From contig JAFREQ010000021.1 of the NCBI GenBank assembly GCA_025331565.1, positions 930,001 through 994,000 on the forward strand: a stretch of DNA of 64,000 nt. Direction: 5' to 3'. A program made the position numbers and the translations under genes. This DNA is from Holacanthus passer. Taxonomy: Eukaryota > Chordata > Actinopteri > Pomacanthidae. The notes under the pieces were generated by a model that saw nothing but the letters and a program-made list of their open reading frames with translations, was not told where the DNA came from and made no database searches. Shown one piece after another: positions 42,995-57,400 of this stretch; position 1 is the first letter of the stretch, and each line of letters begins with the position of its first letter.

Positions 42995-45900
42995 CCATCT
43001 GTGTGTGACCTTTCTGGAATATTAATTAATCTGGTAAATGAGCATCAGAGAGCTTTTTGTGTTTGTGTGTTTGCCTGTGATTGTAATTGCTGTCTGTTGC
43101 GTCGCATGCGTTTCCAATTAGACAGAGATGGTTGATGTTCCGATTAAGGACGCACCAGCTTCTAAAGCTACGGATCAAGGAGCCAAGGAGAAAATTGAAA
43201 AACTCGACACACTTTGATCCTCCGAGCCTCATAATTCTGATTAATAAACAAATTTGAAGGAGACCTGGCTGCAGCTCTGTGAACTTCAACGTGTTAACAT
43301 GAATCTGTACAAGATTGTGTTCGCCACCTTATCGCCATGTTTCGGTCATGTTCAAGTCCGTGGTGGGAATGTCAATGCAATTATATGGCAAATTACACAA
43401 TCTAACCTGATGGTGGCGCCAGAGAAAAGTCAGGGGAATCACCAAGGCTATTCCAGTTCAACCTGAGGGGGGCATGAATGTATGTATGGCAAATTTCATC
43501 GTGACCCATCCATTAGTTGTTGAGACATTTTGCTCAAAAAACACAAATGTCAACCTCATGGTGGCGCTAAAGTCAAAGGATCACCAGCATCATTTAGACA
43601 TATCAAAGAATATCTTTACAAGATTGTGTGCTAATCATTCAATAGATGTTAGTGCCACTGTATGAAAAGTCATTAGGATTCATCCTCTGGAGACCATGAA
43701 TACCTCCGACGAATTTCAAAACAATCTAACATTTGTTGAGATATTTTACTCAAAAAAAAACAAATGTCAGCCTCATGATGGCGCAAAAGGAAAAGTCACC
43801 AAAATCATGAAGATATATCATCTGGGAACCAGGAATATCTGTGCAAAATTGTGCACCAATCATTCGATACATGAGTTAAAAGGTTGACCTGTTAGTGTCC
43901 CTGTATAACAAGTCAGGAGTTCACCACAGTCAGCAGGAGTCATCCTCCGGGGACCATGAACATCTGCATCAAATTTTAAGGCAATTTATCTGATGGTTGA
44001 GGTGGACAAAAAGCGATGGACCGACGTCGCCATCTCCGGCCGCTCGCGTGGCTGAAAACATAATTTGGGATCTAATCTAACATCGAGTTCCAAGAATAGA
44101 CCTTGAATTAAAACAAACTCTGGTCTCCACCAACTACTACAAACTCTCTGGCACATCGCAGTAAATCTCTCTGTCCAAATGATGTCACATTTGCTGCTAC
44201 AGTTTATAAGGCGGTGGCAGTCGTGTAAACGGATCCAGGGAGAGTTATGTTCTTCAGGTTCCCGTCTCTTCCTGCTTTTATTTGGGGCAACATGACCTCC
44301 TCCGACTGCTTTGTGAAATGTTACATCACCCTTTTCGCCGAGATCCTCATATTTCATTGTTTCGTTGCTGCGCTGGGGGGGAGGAGGGTCGGTTCATGAA
44401 CTTAAGCGTGAAGAACCTGAGAGGTGTTTAGAAGTGAAAAGACAGATACGGTACACAATAGCTGTTGCCTGTTGGAGCCGACCATTTTGAGATAGAGCAG
44501 GAGGAAAGTATATATGTGAGTATTTATGTGGATGCCTGAACACTTTCTCCTCCAGATTCCAGCACCTCCTAAACTGATAAGGTCAAAGGGTTCTTCCTCT
44601 CTCCAACCTTGTCGTATCTCCTCCTTCCTTATTTCACGGCATTCTTTCCTGTCACTCCTCATTCTGAGCGCTCGCTACAGAGGTGACCCTCGGCTGAAGC
44701 AGGGTGGAGATGGACTTTTACATATGTAAATGCCGGCTCTTTGGAGGAGGAGGATGCAGGGTGAAAGGTGATGGTCATGGTTGAGTGCTTTAGGAAGTAG
44801 AGGGATCATTACATGGGGGGGGGGGGTCCCATTCAACAGACACCCACCACAAACAAATCGCAGGAGCGGGGATGGCACCACCCCCCAACGCACACACTCA
44901 CACATGCTCCTTTCTACACAATGGGCCCCTCGGCTGAGCCACACGGAGGTGGTGTGTCGGGAAACACTGTCGGATTCCTATGGGATTCCTAAAAAACACA
45001 AACAGCGCTGACAGATCCGACAGCGGCTTGTGCAAAAAGATTTGGTTTGCACACAAATAAGAAAAAGATTGCAGCGCTACGAACTGGATTGATCCACGTT
45101 CAAAACATTTTGACGCATTTTGTAAGAACCCAGAGACAAAATCTGCAAAACTTTGTGAATGAGCTGTTTGACGAGACCTCACCGTGAACCACCTTATTTT
45201 AGACAAAGTATTTCCTACCATTAAAGGCCCCAGTGTAGGGAAATCCAATCTGAAGACAGCCGTGGATCTGGAGAGTCTTACATTGGATGTTTATGTGCGA
45301 CTTGGCCAAGTTTTAAGCCTCTGAAAGTCTGCAGCGCATGACGGCCTCGCTCGCAATAACTCATCGGACATCAGCCCCGGTGTCAGGCGGGGTGACTGGA
45401 TCTCGCTAAACCGAAGAGCATGTGAGCGTAACATAAATACACACTTAATGGGTCCGATCATACAAATACGATTCAAGGCTTGGAGGAACCATCTCGGGGA
45501 TATCTGGAGATCTGGTTCCTATCTCACATGATATGTACATGTGGCCGAGCACGAGGCCTCGCTGCAGCTGCACAGACGCGCTAAAAGCTGGAAACACGTG
45601 ACGGGTTTCACCTGGTTCTCTCCCCATATGTGGCAATAGATCAATAAAAACAAGGATACCAATTATGCCACAATGGTTTTAAAGGTTAAAAAGGAAGCTA
45701 TCGATTCACACGGGTTGCAAATGACATTAGCTGCTCAGCCGAATGCACGGCTCCGTTGTGGTGAGAGGGAGGCGTAATAGGGAAAAGCAAGAGTGTAATT
45801 TTAAAGTATTTGACTGTCAACACATGCATTATAAGTTAGAAATACAGCAACCTATACTTTAAAGGTAATTTTAAACTTCGGCATGCAGCACTGTGTTTTG

Positions 45901-48900
45901 GTTCCTCAGACCAATTTTCAAAGTTTTTTAAAGGCACTAAACATTTAGATGAAAATACAAAGCTGACAAGAGACCAAATCTTACAGCAGATAGTGATTCC
46001 TTCATTTTATGCCCTGAAGTCAACATGCATCTAAAAATGAATACATTCTGTGTTAAATATGTGATTCAAAAGTAGCTTCACAACACAAAACATCCTCCTC
46101 CTCCATCATACTGAATTCTTCACACAGGATACAAAACTGAACTATCAAAATGTTGCTTCATCAAATGTGGTATTTTTCAAAAACAAGAAACAACTTAGTG
46201 AGAAAACATTTAGTTTTCACTGAGCCTGAGCTCACAAGTTTGCTCTGATTTGTTTAACTTTTTTAAGCAGCCAAATGAAAGTAATAAACACTATTTTTAT
46301 CATTATGTCTGAGGTGAGATCACAACATTGTTCACCCACTCAAGTCTTACACTTCAGTACAAAATTGAGGTACTTATACTTTGTTAGATCTACTTTATAC
46401 TTTAACTCCACTACATTTATTTTGACAGCTTTAGTTTTGAGCTACTTTGCAGAGTCAGATTAATTATACAAAATAGAACTAACTAACATTATGACCCATT
46501 TTGAAAACAGGCAAAACATAGTTTAATAATTATAAACCAGTAATATAATATATACATGAATCTGCATAAAGAGCACCTTTAAGTATATTATGAAAATTTA
46601 GTGGTTTTACTTACATAAATTTTTGAATGCAGGACTTTTACTTCTGAGTATTTTTACACTGGCTCATTTAAGAATTACACGTATTTGTAGGTTTGTTAAA
46701 AACAAAACACCATTATGGATTTCTATGGTATAACTATGTTTCATGTGGTAAAACAAATGTCAAAAAGTCACATTGTGGTCTTTACTATTTGGACCAAATA
46801 CGTATTTACTGTGTTTTGGCTTTGTAGGTTATAGTTCAGTGGAAAAATTCAGAGAGAGAGAGAGAGAGAGTAAGAGAAACAGAGAGTGAGAGAGAGAGAG
46901 GGAAGGGAAGCGAGGCAGCACAATATGATCCAGACCGTTTCGACTGCAGATTGTATCCAGTCATTCCACTGGTGCATGGAAACATGTGCTGGACATGTGT
47001 GTCTCTCAGGTCACTGCACAATCAGGAAGATACACAGAAAGAGAGAGAGAGAGAGAGAAAAGCAGCACCGACAAACTCATCCTCATCTCTGAGAGCCGAC
47101 AGGCCCGAGAGTGGCTTCAGTATCTGTCTGCTCAGGGAGCCCAGGAGTGTTGGATCCATTAGTGTCGGCTCTATCTGATTTACAGGTCGTCCTCTCTCAT
47201 CTGATAATGCTTCGGGCTCCTTGAATATTTAAAGGATGGTTGTCAGATACCTGCCAAACAAGCCTAACGAGATTGATGGGAAGTACAATGGTATCAGAGA
47301 GGCGGATGATTGGCCGGGGGACAGCCCTGTGGCCCTTCGCACAAATTTGATTTTTTGGGGGGTGTTGTTGGCCGTTGAAACATTTTTTGATGCATCATGT
47401 CGAGTTGGCCAACAGGATGTAGATGTGAATGACACCCATCATGAGAAAGACAGCAGCACATTGAAGTTTTGCAAACATCAAACTTTCACTTCCCTTTTTC
47501 CAACTGGAAATAGAAGATAGTGATTGTCTGAAGTGATGGGAAAGTCTGAACAAGTACACGCAGCTTTTCCTGGCTTTGAACCTTGTCGATGAACTCGATA
47601 TTAGTCGACACCGGTCGAGGATATCACCTAAGGACAGAGAATCCTTATTCACTCTTGTTAGTAAAGTGCTGTAAATAAATGCATTGTGCTTTCCAGAAGA
47701 GGTGATATTCAGTCGGAGAAAGGATGTGATTGTAAAAATCAGGGAGGAAGGAAGGAAAACAAAAATTTCCAAGTACAAAAGATTGTCTGAAGATTCTTAG
47801 TCATCCAGGTCATGGTTGTCTGAGCAGGGTGAAGTTCAGAACTGGTCTCGGATCAGAGGCGAAACGTCTTCAAGTATATATGACCAAGCGAAGTTGCTTG
47901 ACTCAACCCTGCTTGGAAGTACAATGAGCCTCTGACATTGTAAAAGAAAGACTCTGAATATGATAATAAACTTCGTGTTTCCTTGGTGCATCGAGGGATC
48001 ACAATTTTAATCGCTAAACGTTCTGACAGCTCACGTTTTCCCTATTGTCCACTTCACTTTCAATTGTGCCGCGTCGGCTTTTTATAAATGGCCATTGACC
48101 AGTCGTAAATCTCGCTACTCCATTGCTGTTTAGTGGAGCCGATACAATACATCCCTGTCCCGGGACATGTGCAGCGAGAGGGACAGGCCGTCACAGGCGA
48201 GGGCTGGATGTAATTAATCTGGCACAATATTGACTCCTCACTCTCAATCCCTCAGCCCCCAATATAGCTGTCCCCTCTTAATGTTTAATGCAGCGATCGA
48301 TCCACCCCCACACTGTTACTGAAATGATATAATGAGCTCCCACTGCCCACCAGGGTATCATGGACGTGAGGGAGGTGTGTGTGTGTGTGTGTGTGTGCAG
48401 CGTTTCATTTGTTTGTTCGCCTTCACATGCCTGTACGTGTGTTTCCAGCCGCCGCTTCCAGTCAGCCTTATCGGAAGGAGATAAGACACAGAAAGGCCGG
48501 GACACCTTGCTTGAAATTATCAGCGAACATGCCACATCCACAGTTCTTCCTGCTCGTCTCGCGAACCCCCTCCTCCTTCGCCCTCTCTCGGTTTCTCGAT
48601 CAGGATCTCGACCGTAATGCTTCGTTTGACCCCCTCTTACCCCTTTCCTTCCCCTATCTGCCTCCATGCTGATTTATCTGCGCTTTATCTTTATCAAGTC
48701 ATCTATCAGCCCTCTCCATCTCCTCCTCCTCCTCCTCCGCTGGATCGGCGAGGATCGATACGGTCGTACGCTGGCTCTCAGCTCGCTCTGCACACCTACT
48801 GGTCTGTGTCAGCAGGTTAGTGGAGGTCCAGCCTCTGCAGCCACCTCCAACGCTCACGGGCAGTGTGTGTTTTTGTGTGTCGCCATGTGTTGGACTGTCA

Positions 48901-51242
48901 GGCGGTTCATAGCTGTTCTGTTGTTTGTTTGGGGATAATGACGCACACTTTTGGACAGTCTTTGCTCAAAAGACACTCATGCTGTTGCTCGTATGAAAAG
49001 TGAAAGAAGTTACGTAAAACATCCTGCCTATGTAAAACACCTCTGAACGCCTGGCCGGTTGCTGCCTGAAGGGGGAGCTGTCGAATTGTTCAGAAAGTTA
49101 CAAAAATTGAATCCCAACATCAGAAAAGTGTTTGGGGCAGCGAAGTTTCAGGCAAAGTTTGATGATCACATTTTTACATTTTAACCAGATCCTCTAAACC
49201 ACTGTGATGCAGATGCCACCAATGAACTCCAGTGACTCCAGTCTGGACTAACTGTCCGTCTACAGGCAACATGTTCAAACTGGAAACCATCGCTGCCATG
49301 CACGCACGGCCGACACGCTCCCACTATCTTCTTATTAACGACCGCCTCCAGTTCAACTACTGTTATTCTTACGGCCTCGCCCCGTCTCTCTCCCAGCATC
49401 TGTTTCTGTCTTTGCTCGCTTTTCCAAAACGAGAAATCATTCCAGCTGGAGTAAACACACCAACACGGACACAGAAATGCACAGGCACGCATATGAGCAT
49501 CACAGGGATGTACACACACACCCTTTCCCTTCCACACACACACACACACAGCTCCCCTCACTCTCCTGTAATAAAACACACACTGCCGTCCATTCACAAA
49601 GCTATGCTGCTGACACTCGGGCTCGGGCTCAAATCCCCGCGGCCCCCCGGCTTTGACAGGGCTGCTCTGAATCAACACGCAGGAGTGCAGCTTTTACTTC
49701 CCCACTGGAAGCTGTTAAATGCCTATTACTCTACATGCTTGGCCTTTACAAACCCTTTTTCATTGCATTTGATTGACTAAAGGTGACTAAATAATGCTGT
49801 AAACTTGCAGTAACTTTTTTTTTTTTGATCCTAACCTGAAAGCAAATTCAAGTGAAACTCTAAAATTTGAGGCAACCAGAGACGTGGTCGCAGCTAAAAC
49901 TAAGAAAGGAAGTGCAAATAAAAGAACGAAGCTTGAATAGATAAATCAGGAGTTGCAAAAATAGGCTGGTACCTCTCATAGGTGTTGTTAGTGGAGTAAC
50001 GTCCCCCAATGTCATGAATGAAGGTTCACTCCCCTTCGCTCAATGTGCTGCCTCAGCCAGTCTTTCACAACCGACCCATTCATAAAACTGCAGGGCTGAA
50101 GTTTGTGTGTGTGTGTGTGTTCGCCAGCCCGAGTGTGTTTACGTGTGCACACGGGTAAGTGGATGAGAGGCTGTCAAAAGAAATCATCTGTTCACGTTAG
50201 AGAAATCAACCATTTTACTCATAGGCAAAACAAATCACCTCAACAAAACACGAGCCCGGCCTCCCCGGAGCGAGCGAGCGAGTGAGCGAGCGAGCGGCGT
50301 CCGTGCATATCTGGCAGGCACCTGGATGTTTTTGCACACTTTGTTGCGTAGCAGCTGTATTTTGGAAAGTGGAGAACACAGAGCTGCATGTTTCTCTTCT
50401 GGGGGAGAGAGGGAGCCGGAGAGGGAGGGGTCCGCTCACCCATCGCCCCATGCTTCCAAAATCAGGCCTGATTGGGCCAGTTCTGATCCAGAAAAACAGC
50501 CGAACAAGAGGAAGGCTGTGAATTCATGACAAAGCAGAACTCACAGAGCCAGAGAGACACTGCTGGGAGGACTGGGTTTGAAAGAGTTACTGGAAACTTT
50601 CTGTTTTACTTTTTGTCTTTTCTCTCTCTCTCTTTTGACTATCGATTCATCATTTAAGTCATTTTTGTAATCATGAAACCTAAATGTGACCCAGTTCCAC
50701 CTTCTGATTTGTGAGGATTTGCTGTTTTTCTTTGTCTGAAGTGACACTGAACTGAATATGTTTGGGTTTAAAGACGCCACCTTGGAATTTAAAAAACATA
50801 TGATCAACCTTTTTATACACCAAATGATTAATGCAGACGATAATTGTGCAGCCTCACTGCACATTAAAACACATTAGAAGAAAACTTGTTGCACACAAAG
50901 CATGACAAACAACACATATATATATATAACATATGTGACGAGATGTGGTTTAATTAAATGATCAATCAAATAAAAAGCAAAAGGAGGACGCAGATTTTGA
51001 CAAAGCTTGTGTTCGTACTTTTCTCTTTCGTCCTCACTTCCTCTCCTCTCTGTTCTTGCTTTCTCTCCTTCGCTAAACGTTGCTCTCTGAAAAGCACTGT
51101 AACGGCATTCTATAGCCACAACTTCCTATATAATTACTGCAAGGCATAAAACTAAACAATCGTCCCACACAGCTCTGAAATCGCTGGATTAGTTCACATC
51201 TTGGAACACTCAATGTGTGTGTGGAGAGAGAGCGAGAGAGGT

Positions 51243-51280
<38 letters not shown>

Positions 51281-51457
51281 GAAAGGGGAGGAGGGGGGGT
51301 GTCCAGATTTTTAAATTCGACTTAGTTTGTACAGACACAGGAAGGGAGGGAGGGGTTTGGAGTATCCACTCGGAGAGGAGGGGGGCGTCAGAGAGGGGGA
51401 TCTGTAGTACTGTAGAGCTTTTTTATGAATGAAGACCGAAGGAGAGAGCAGCGCAGG

Positions 51458-51494
<37 letters not shown>

Positions 51495-54400
51495 GAGGGA
51501 GAGGCACACTTCCTTTTACGCACGCAGGGAAGAAAATTTATGAATGGGTCACATCTCTCGAGCTGCTCCAAGTGTAAACAACATACTTGGACAAAGAAGA
51601 ACGAGCTCCGGGCGCAGGCGACGCCTCGCTCAGAGCTCCAACCGAGGCCTCGTAGTGTTTCTGACACAGAGAGCAGCGACGTGTTCAAACTATTTTGATC
51701 AAGTCTGCACACTATAAATTTGACTGACACCTCCATGTGTTTCTTCCCCGCAGGCGGCGAACAGACAAAGGAGCCAGTCCGACGGCCTAGCGTCATGCGA
51801 GGATAAACCCCGAAGGTGCTGTCAGCCCCGAAAACCAAACATCAATCCTCCTCTGATTAAAATCACTTCCTTCTTTTAGGGCTGATCACATTAGTGCAAT
51901 GGAAAAACTATGTTATCACCAGTGGCTCAATTACCTTCAAAAAACACACACGGGCAGGTCAGCAAGTACAGAAAAGTTGCATGTTTGTATAACCTTCCCT
52001 CAATGGCAGCCTGCAGACAGAGCACGCTTGTTAGCTGCGAGCTGAGGGAGAATGAAGCAGATGAGATAGATTTACCAGATGTGCAGGTATTGCACAATCC
52101 CTCCTCTGCCCCCCCATCCTCTTCTCTAATCTACCGTTCCAACAGTGTTTCTGTGTCGCTTCTTTCGCCGTTACGTTGGCTCTGTGTTTCCGTCTCTCCC
52201 CTCTCTGTCGACGCCACGCCCGAGCAGGTAACAACCTGACTCAGTAAACAACAATGTTTAATTTTACCAGGGCGCCGTTTTTCAATGCAAGCCTCAATTA
52301 TACTCCGGTCACCTGGGATTAGGGCTTCGCTTTATGCTCTTTTTTTTATGTGCTAGAGTTTCCAAAACAGGTGAGTCACCTGTTTTGAAAAGTGCACTGC
52401 GAATGCCTTTAGATCATTATGGGAAAACCCTTTGTGTCCTTTTAATAGACCGCATTCAGGATCTAGAACAAACACAAAGACCAATATATTTATAGTCGCT
52501 TGTCAGCTTCGGTTTTTCAGAAGCTGAATAGAGACGCTCTAACTGAACTCTGCGGCTATTGACTGGGACCAGCAGGGACACCGTCTGACAACGCGGGAGC
52601 GTCTCTGCTGTGTTCAAGTGAGCTGCCCGTCAAACCGAAGCCCCCGTGACCCTGCAAATCACACCCTGGTCAACCGTTAGCAGAGGCCTGACAGCTGATT
52701 GGCCGACAGGTCAGGGGGTTAAGTAGACACGGCCTCTGCCTGCCCCGGGGTTCATCTGCACTTCCTCTTCGGCATTGTTGGCCGACGCGGAGCGACAATG
52801 CCGCACAGGGCATGTGTCACCGAGAGGCCGAGCAGTTGTGAGTCGGAGCCGCTTAAATCACGCGATGTTTACACACAAAAGACACATGGGCCGCGATGAG
52901 AGGAAGCACCTTTGACTGAGAGCTGTCAGCTTTACTTCGGGGATGAGATTATTCTTGAGGTATTCCCAGTTCTCTTCACAAGCATTTCAGTGTCATTGCT
53001 ATAGACGGGGAAGCCTGCAGCGCGTTGAATGGGGGAGAAAAAACTGTTTGTAGAGCGACACGTACTCCCACCCAGATCCTGAATCGCCATTGTTAAGACA
53101 CACAACAAGAGAGGGAAAGTCATTCAAATAGCCGCTCAGTTGTGCAGCCCAGGAATTTGCTTTTCCATTTTACACCTTCCGACGTGCACAAAGGGCCATC
53201 TTTGTACCTGGGCCCTGAATAATTTTTTACTGGTTTCCTGTGCCCGAACCCATTCAGCTTTTCAAAGGCATGCAAATGGATGACGGCAGCACATAATGCC
53301 GGCATCCAAATTCACTTCATGATGGCCGGCTCATTAGGCCTTCTGTTTCTGCATAGCTTTGTCTGCCAGAGAGATTACTGTAACATCAGCGGGTTACAGT
53401 ATCCCCACCTAAGCCTCTGGCGGTTTCACAGCCCAAATTTGACCGCTGGTTTCGTCCTCACTTTCTCATGACACGCAGACTTTAGCCGGAACGACGCGGC
53501 CAGGCCAAAGACGGGTGAGACTGTCCATGCACGGCTCCATATGCTGCACGACTCAATGCCAGATTGAATAAGCAATAAAAAAAGATCTGATCAGAAAATC
53601 TGATTTTTGCAGCATGTATATTTCCACTCGGTGACGTGGACACACAGACAGAACACTCGTTCACATACATTGACGGGACACAGAAATTGAAAGTGGGTTA
53701 CTCACAGTTCTCAGAGTGGAAATCAGGAACAAACTGCTCGTCGCTGTCAGGAACCTGAGCTGAAATGAGAAGAAGAAAAAAAGATCAACCATAATTTTAA
53801 CTTTATTATTATATTTTAGACCAAATCTGACCTTTCTCTGTCTCTCATTTCCCTCCACATTCTGTCTTTTTCTCCTGTCTGACATCGTGGTCAGAACCAG
53901 CCAACCTTCACTTCATGAAGATGCAGCATGGCGGCACTTTGCCCACACAGTGATCACGCGTGTTAACCTGGTTTCATGCGGCTTTTAACATTTCTTGGTA
54001 GTGTCGACTTTTGACCGACAGATTTCACATCAAACTTTTGTTGAGAGACCCAAACTGTTCAATGCGTAAATAATCAAAAATACAACCATGAAATTGTGAA
54101 ATAAATATTTTGTAAAGTTTTAAAGTCTTTTGGAGTTTATTTAAAGATTTTTAATCCAATTTCAAAATGTCCTTTTTCAATATTGCACAACTCAAATTTT
54201 CCCCCAATGACCGTTTTATTTCACAACAGCACTTTTCATCACATTCGTCTGCAAATCCAGACAAAGAGACCGAAGCCACTTATGAGAGTTGCTTCTGTCC
54301 GAACGAGCAAAGCAGATAGGCAAAGCAATTACCTCCACCTCAATTAATACATCCAGTTCCAGACGTGTAATTCCAATCTGGACGACTCAAACTAGTCAGA

Positions 54401-57400
54401 CACCTACGCACCAAAGGTCAAGTTTGTTCTACCTAGCCGTTAACCAGTTTCTGTCTATTTCCATTGTAGAAATCCAGACAGACTAAACAGGCTGTTCTGG
54501 CTAAACAAGTGAGGACATCTGTCAAGCGGTGTTACGAACCAGCTATTCACATTCAACTTCTCTCTGTCCCAAAGTGTTGGGGACTCTTGTCTAACAATCT
54601 AAAAGCAGTCTGGACTTCATCTGCGGCGTGGATGGAGGAATCGAGAACAAGGAACAGCAGACTCAAATCAAGAGAAGAGAGGGAGTGAAACAAGTTCAGG
54701 TTAGATTTGTAAAATGGCGACAACGAGGGTTGAATTAGTGCAACACAAAAGTCCACATATCAGCCTATATCATACAAACGCTGAGAGCGACAACACACAG
54801 ACGGCTTACAATGATTTGTAAAAACAGTCGACAGTGATATTGTATGTGTGAAATCTTGATCTGATACATAAAGACCTGCAGCAGTGTTTGGTTTCAGTTG
54901 CCCTGATTGGACGCTCTCTCATAATGAAACTCATCTAGGATCTAACAGAAAAAGCACAGCGAGCGGTGCCAAGTCCAGGTGCAGCCGAGCTAGACAGACA
55001 CTATTGTACAGCTCTTTTTTTTTTTTTTTTATAGGAATCCAAACCCATTCACAATTGTCCTTTTGGAGCTTTGGACATTGAGTCACACAAACAGGTTCGA
55101 AAAGCCCAAAATCATTCGGCTGCCAACACCCTGCGAGGGGTGAAGAGGTCAAATTCACCCGTGGATTTTTCTGTTCTTGAATTAACAACCTAACCCTGAA
55201 CATCGAGCAGAACCAGGACTTAATCTGGCCCCGCTCCAGCTCCACAAGTTTCTGGGTGTTTTAAAGAGTTTCCATTGCTCAGGACTCACACTTACGTCAT
55301 GGTACAAGCTATCCGGTAGGGAAAAGTTGATGGGTATCATTAAATATCATGAACTCAATCAGGGGCGTAATGGGCTACAAAACAAAGTGGCACCATGTTG
55401 AGCTCACTAAAAATAGACAAAGAGACCTTGTTTAATTTATTTTCTAGCTTTTATTTAATCACACTTTCTTCTTTTTCTCTGAATTTGCACCACGACTCTG
55501 CACCAAAAGGATGTGACTGTAAATCTGACCCAGCGTTCGACCTCCTCTCTCCCACTTCATCCGCCATTTTCGGTTTCCAGACAGCGACAACACAGAAAGC
55601 AAAAACCCACGAGAGCAACAGAGACGGAGGACAAAAAGAGGAAATAAGAAATTCAAATGCACTTTCTTGTCGTCACACTCCTCCTTCCTGTGCAGAGGAA
55701 ACCGGATGACGCCGTTTTGGAGCATGTTCAGATAAATGATTTTTTTTTTCATCCTCGCATCCTGTGGCTTACTATACCATAATAATATTACCCCCTTTTA
55801 AATTTTCAGCCTCTTGCCCTCAGGGGGGAGAAACAAAGCTGCTGCATGAGACAGAGCAGCAGCCAATATTCAGTTTTGCAGACCCAACAATCAATCACTT
55901 CCACTAGTTTCAACATGTCCAAAGCGGAACACGCTGGACCTCGTGAAGAAACGAGGAGCATCAGACGTTATCGCGACTCCGCTGGCGTCTGCGCACTTTC
56001 CTGTGTGCGTGTGCACGAGCGCTTGTGCATCTGATTTGTTTCCAGGAACACCTCGTCAGGGGCTTTGAGATGCAAGTCAGCACAAGAAGGAAAGTGTGTT
56101 TATATGAGCACAGACGCATGTTCTCCCCGATGCTTCCAGGCACCTTGAATGACTTTTTTTTTTTTTCTCTCTCAGTGGGAGATCCTGGGAGGAGCCAAGC
56201 TGCCTCACTCATATAAACCTAAAGGCCAAAATGAGACAAGATGTGACAAGTTCCTGAACTCTTGCCATTCAGTACTTCACCCTTTCTGTCTCTCTCTTGC
56301 TTCCGCTCTCCTTTGGCAGAAAAAAAAAAAAATCCCTCCAGCTACCCAGCTTTTACAATCTTGGTGAATCCCTCACAACTGCAATCAGTCATGATAAGGT
56401 CTTTAATTAATGCAACAGGAAAGGAGAGGTCTAAGCCGGGGAAGCTGAAAACAAGCCAGTACTTAGGGTTAAATAACACTTTGATAAAGTTACACTTCCA
56501 TCTTTCGGTCCTGCTTTTTTTTTTTTTTTTTGTTCGCTCTCTGTGACTCAACAATAAGCTACCACCCAATTTGTAAACTCATGACATAAAATAATGTCTC
56601 TTTTTAAAGCGTCAGTTCCCCAAAATTACAAAAAATAAAAAAACCTTTTTCTTTTTGCTATGGTAGGAGGTACTGGAGATAGTTTTGGTTTTTATTTCCA
56701 AAGGTTTTGAAATATCTGTCTCTGTGATTTCTGCCACCACTTAAAAATAGTTTGTGGTGTTTATACCTGTAAACATGACAAATACATTTTTATTGTTTTT
56801 TTTTTTTTTCAGAAACTGTCTTGTGCTACTTTAAATAAGACTATAAGATGAGTTCTTTGGTGGAAAGTAGATCCAATTAAAACTTTTTAAAGGATTTTCT
56901 TTAAAGCTTTGATCACCACAAACTAAATCCTGCTCATCTCTACCGTAGAGAGGTGGTGACATAAATCTAAGGCTTGGTAAATAAAAGCTAAACTATCTAA
57001 GAGACTAAATACCACAGGAGGTAAAGAGTTTTTTTGGTGAACTGAACCTTTAAGGCCTTCACAGTGAAATCCGTGAATACAAATAGGCTCCAACTTTGAA
57101 GCGACACCCATTGTCAAAAGACTTTTATTGGCTCTTGTCTTTGTCTGAGACGCTGGTGTGAAGTGAACTTGCTGGTTTTTGACGCTGCATGAGAAAAGGT
57201 GAGAGAGGCAACGTGGACGCAGCATTGTTGAAAACTGTCTCCATTTAAATGTCTGGTCTTCAGGCAGACTCAGCTGCCTCCACTGTGTCTCTGAATGTCT
57301 CACTTCCTGCGTTTGCTGATGTGCAGATAGTCAAAGTCAGCGTATGACAAGGTCAATACCGGGACTCCACGTTCTGTTTTAATGTGACATAAGTACAATT

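Larger units (their letters stand above)
40881..53705 (-). other. Large (12.8 kb) etv4 intron 4
   Basis: No nested gene was recognised on either strand. Long open frames here (for example 41,445-42,011 + and 49,181-49,678 -) are low in complexity, cross microsatellites and lack domains or splice-site partners. The intron carries many GT and GA microsatellites, several old interspersed repeats, and repeat-free patches (about 47,210-47,480, 48,060-48,300, 52,250-52,900 and 53,120-53,480) that are the best places to look for enhancers. ATGCAAAT, a POU octamer, lies at 53,270-53,277. Confidence 0.5.

Noticed and set aside
49181..49678. 165-codon open frame on the - strand in etv4 intron 4
   Set aside because: It runs through CA microsatellites (Cys/Val-rich translation) and shows no recognisable domain.
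55090..55110. GGTTCGAAA resembling a tRNA B box
   Set aside because: No matching A box, acceptor stem or cloverleaf could be drawn around it.
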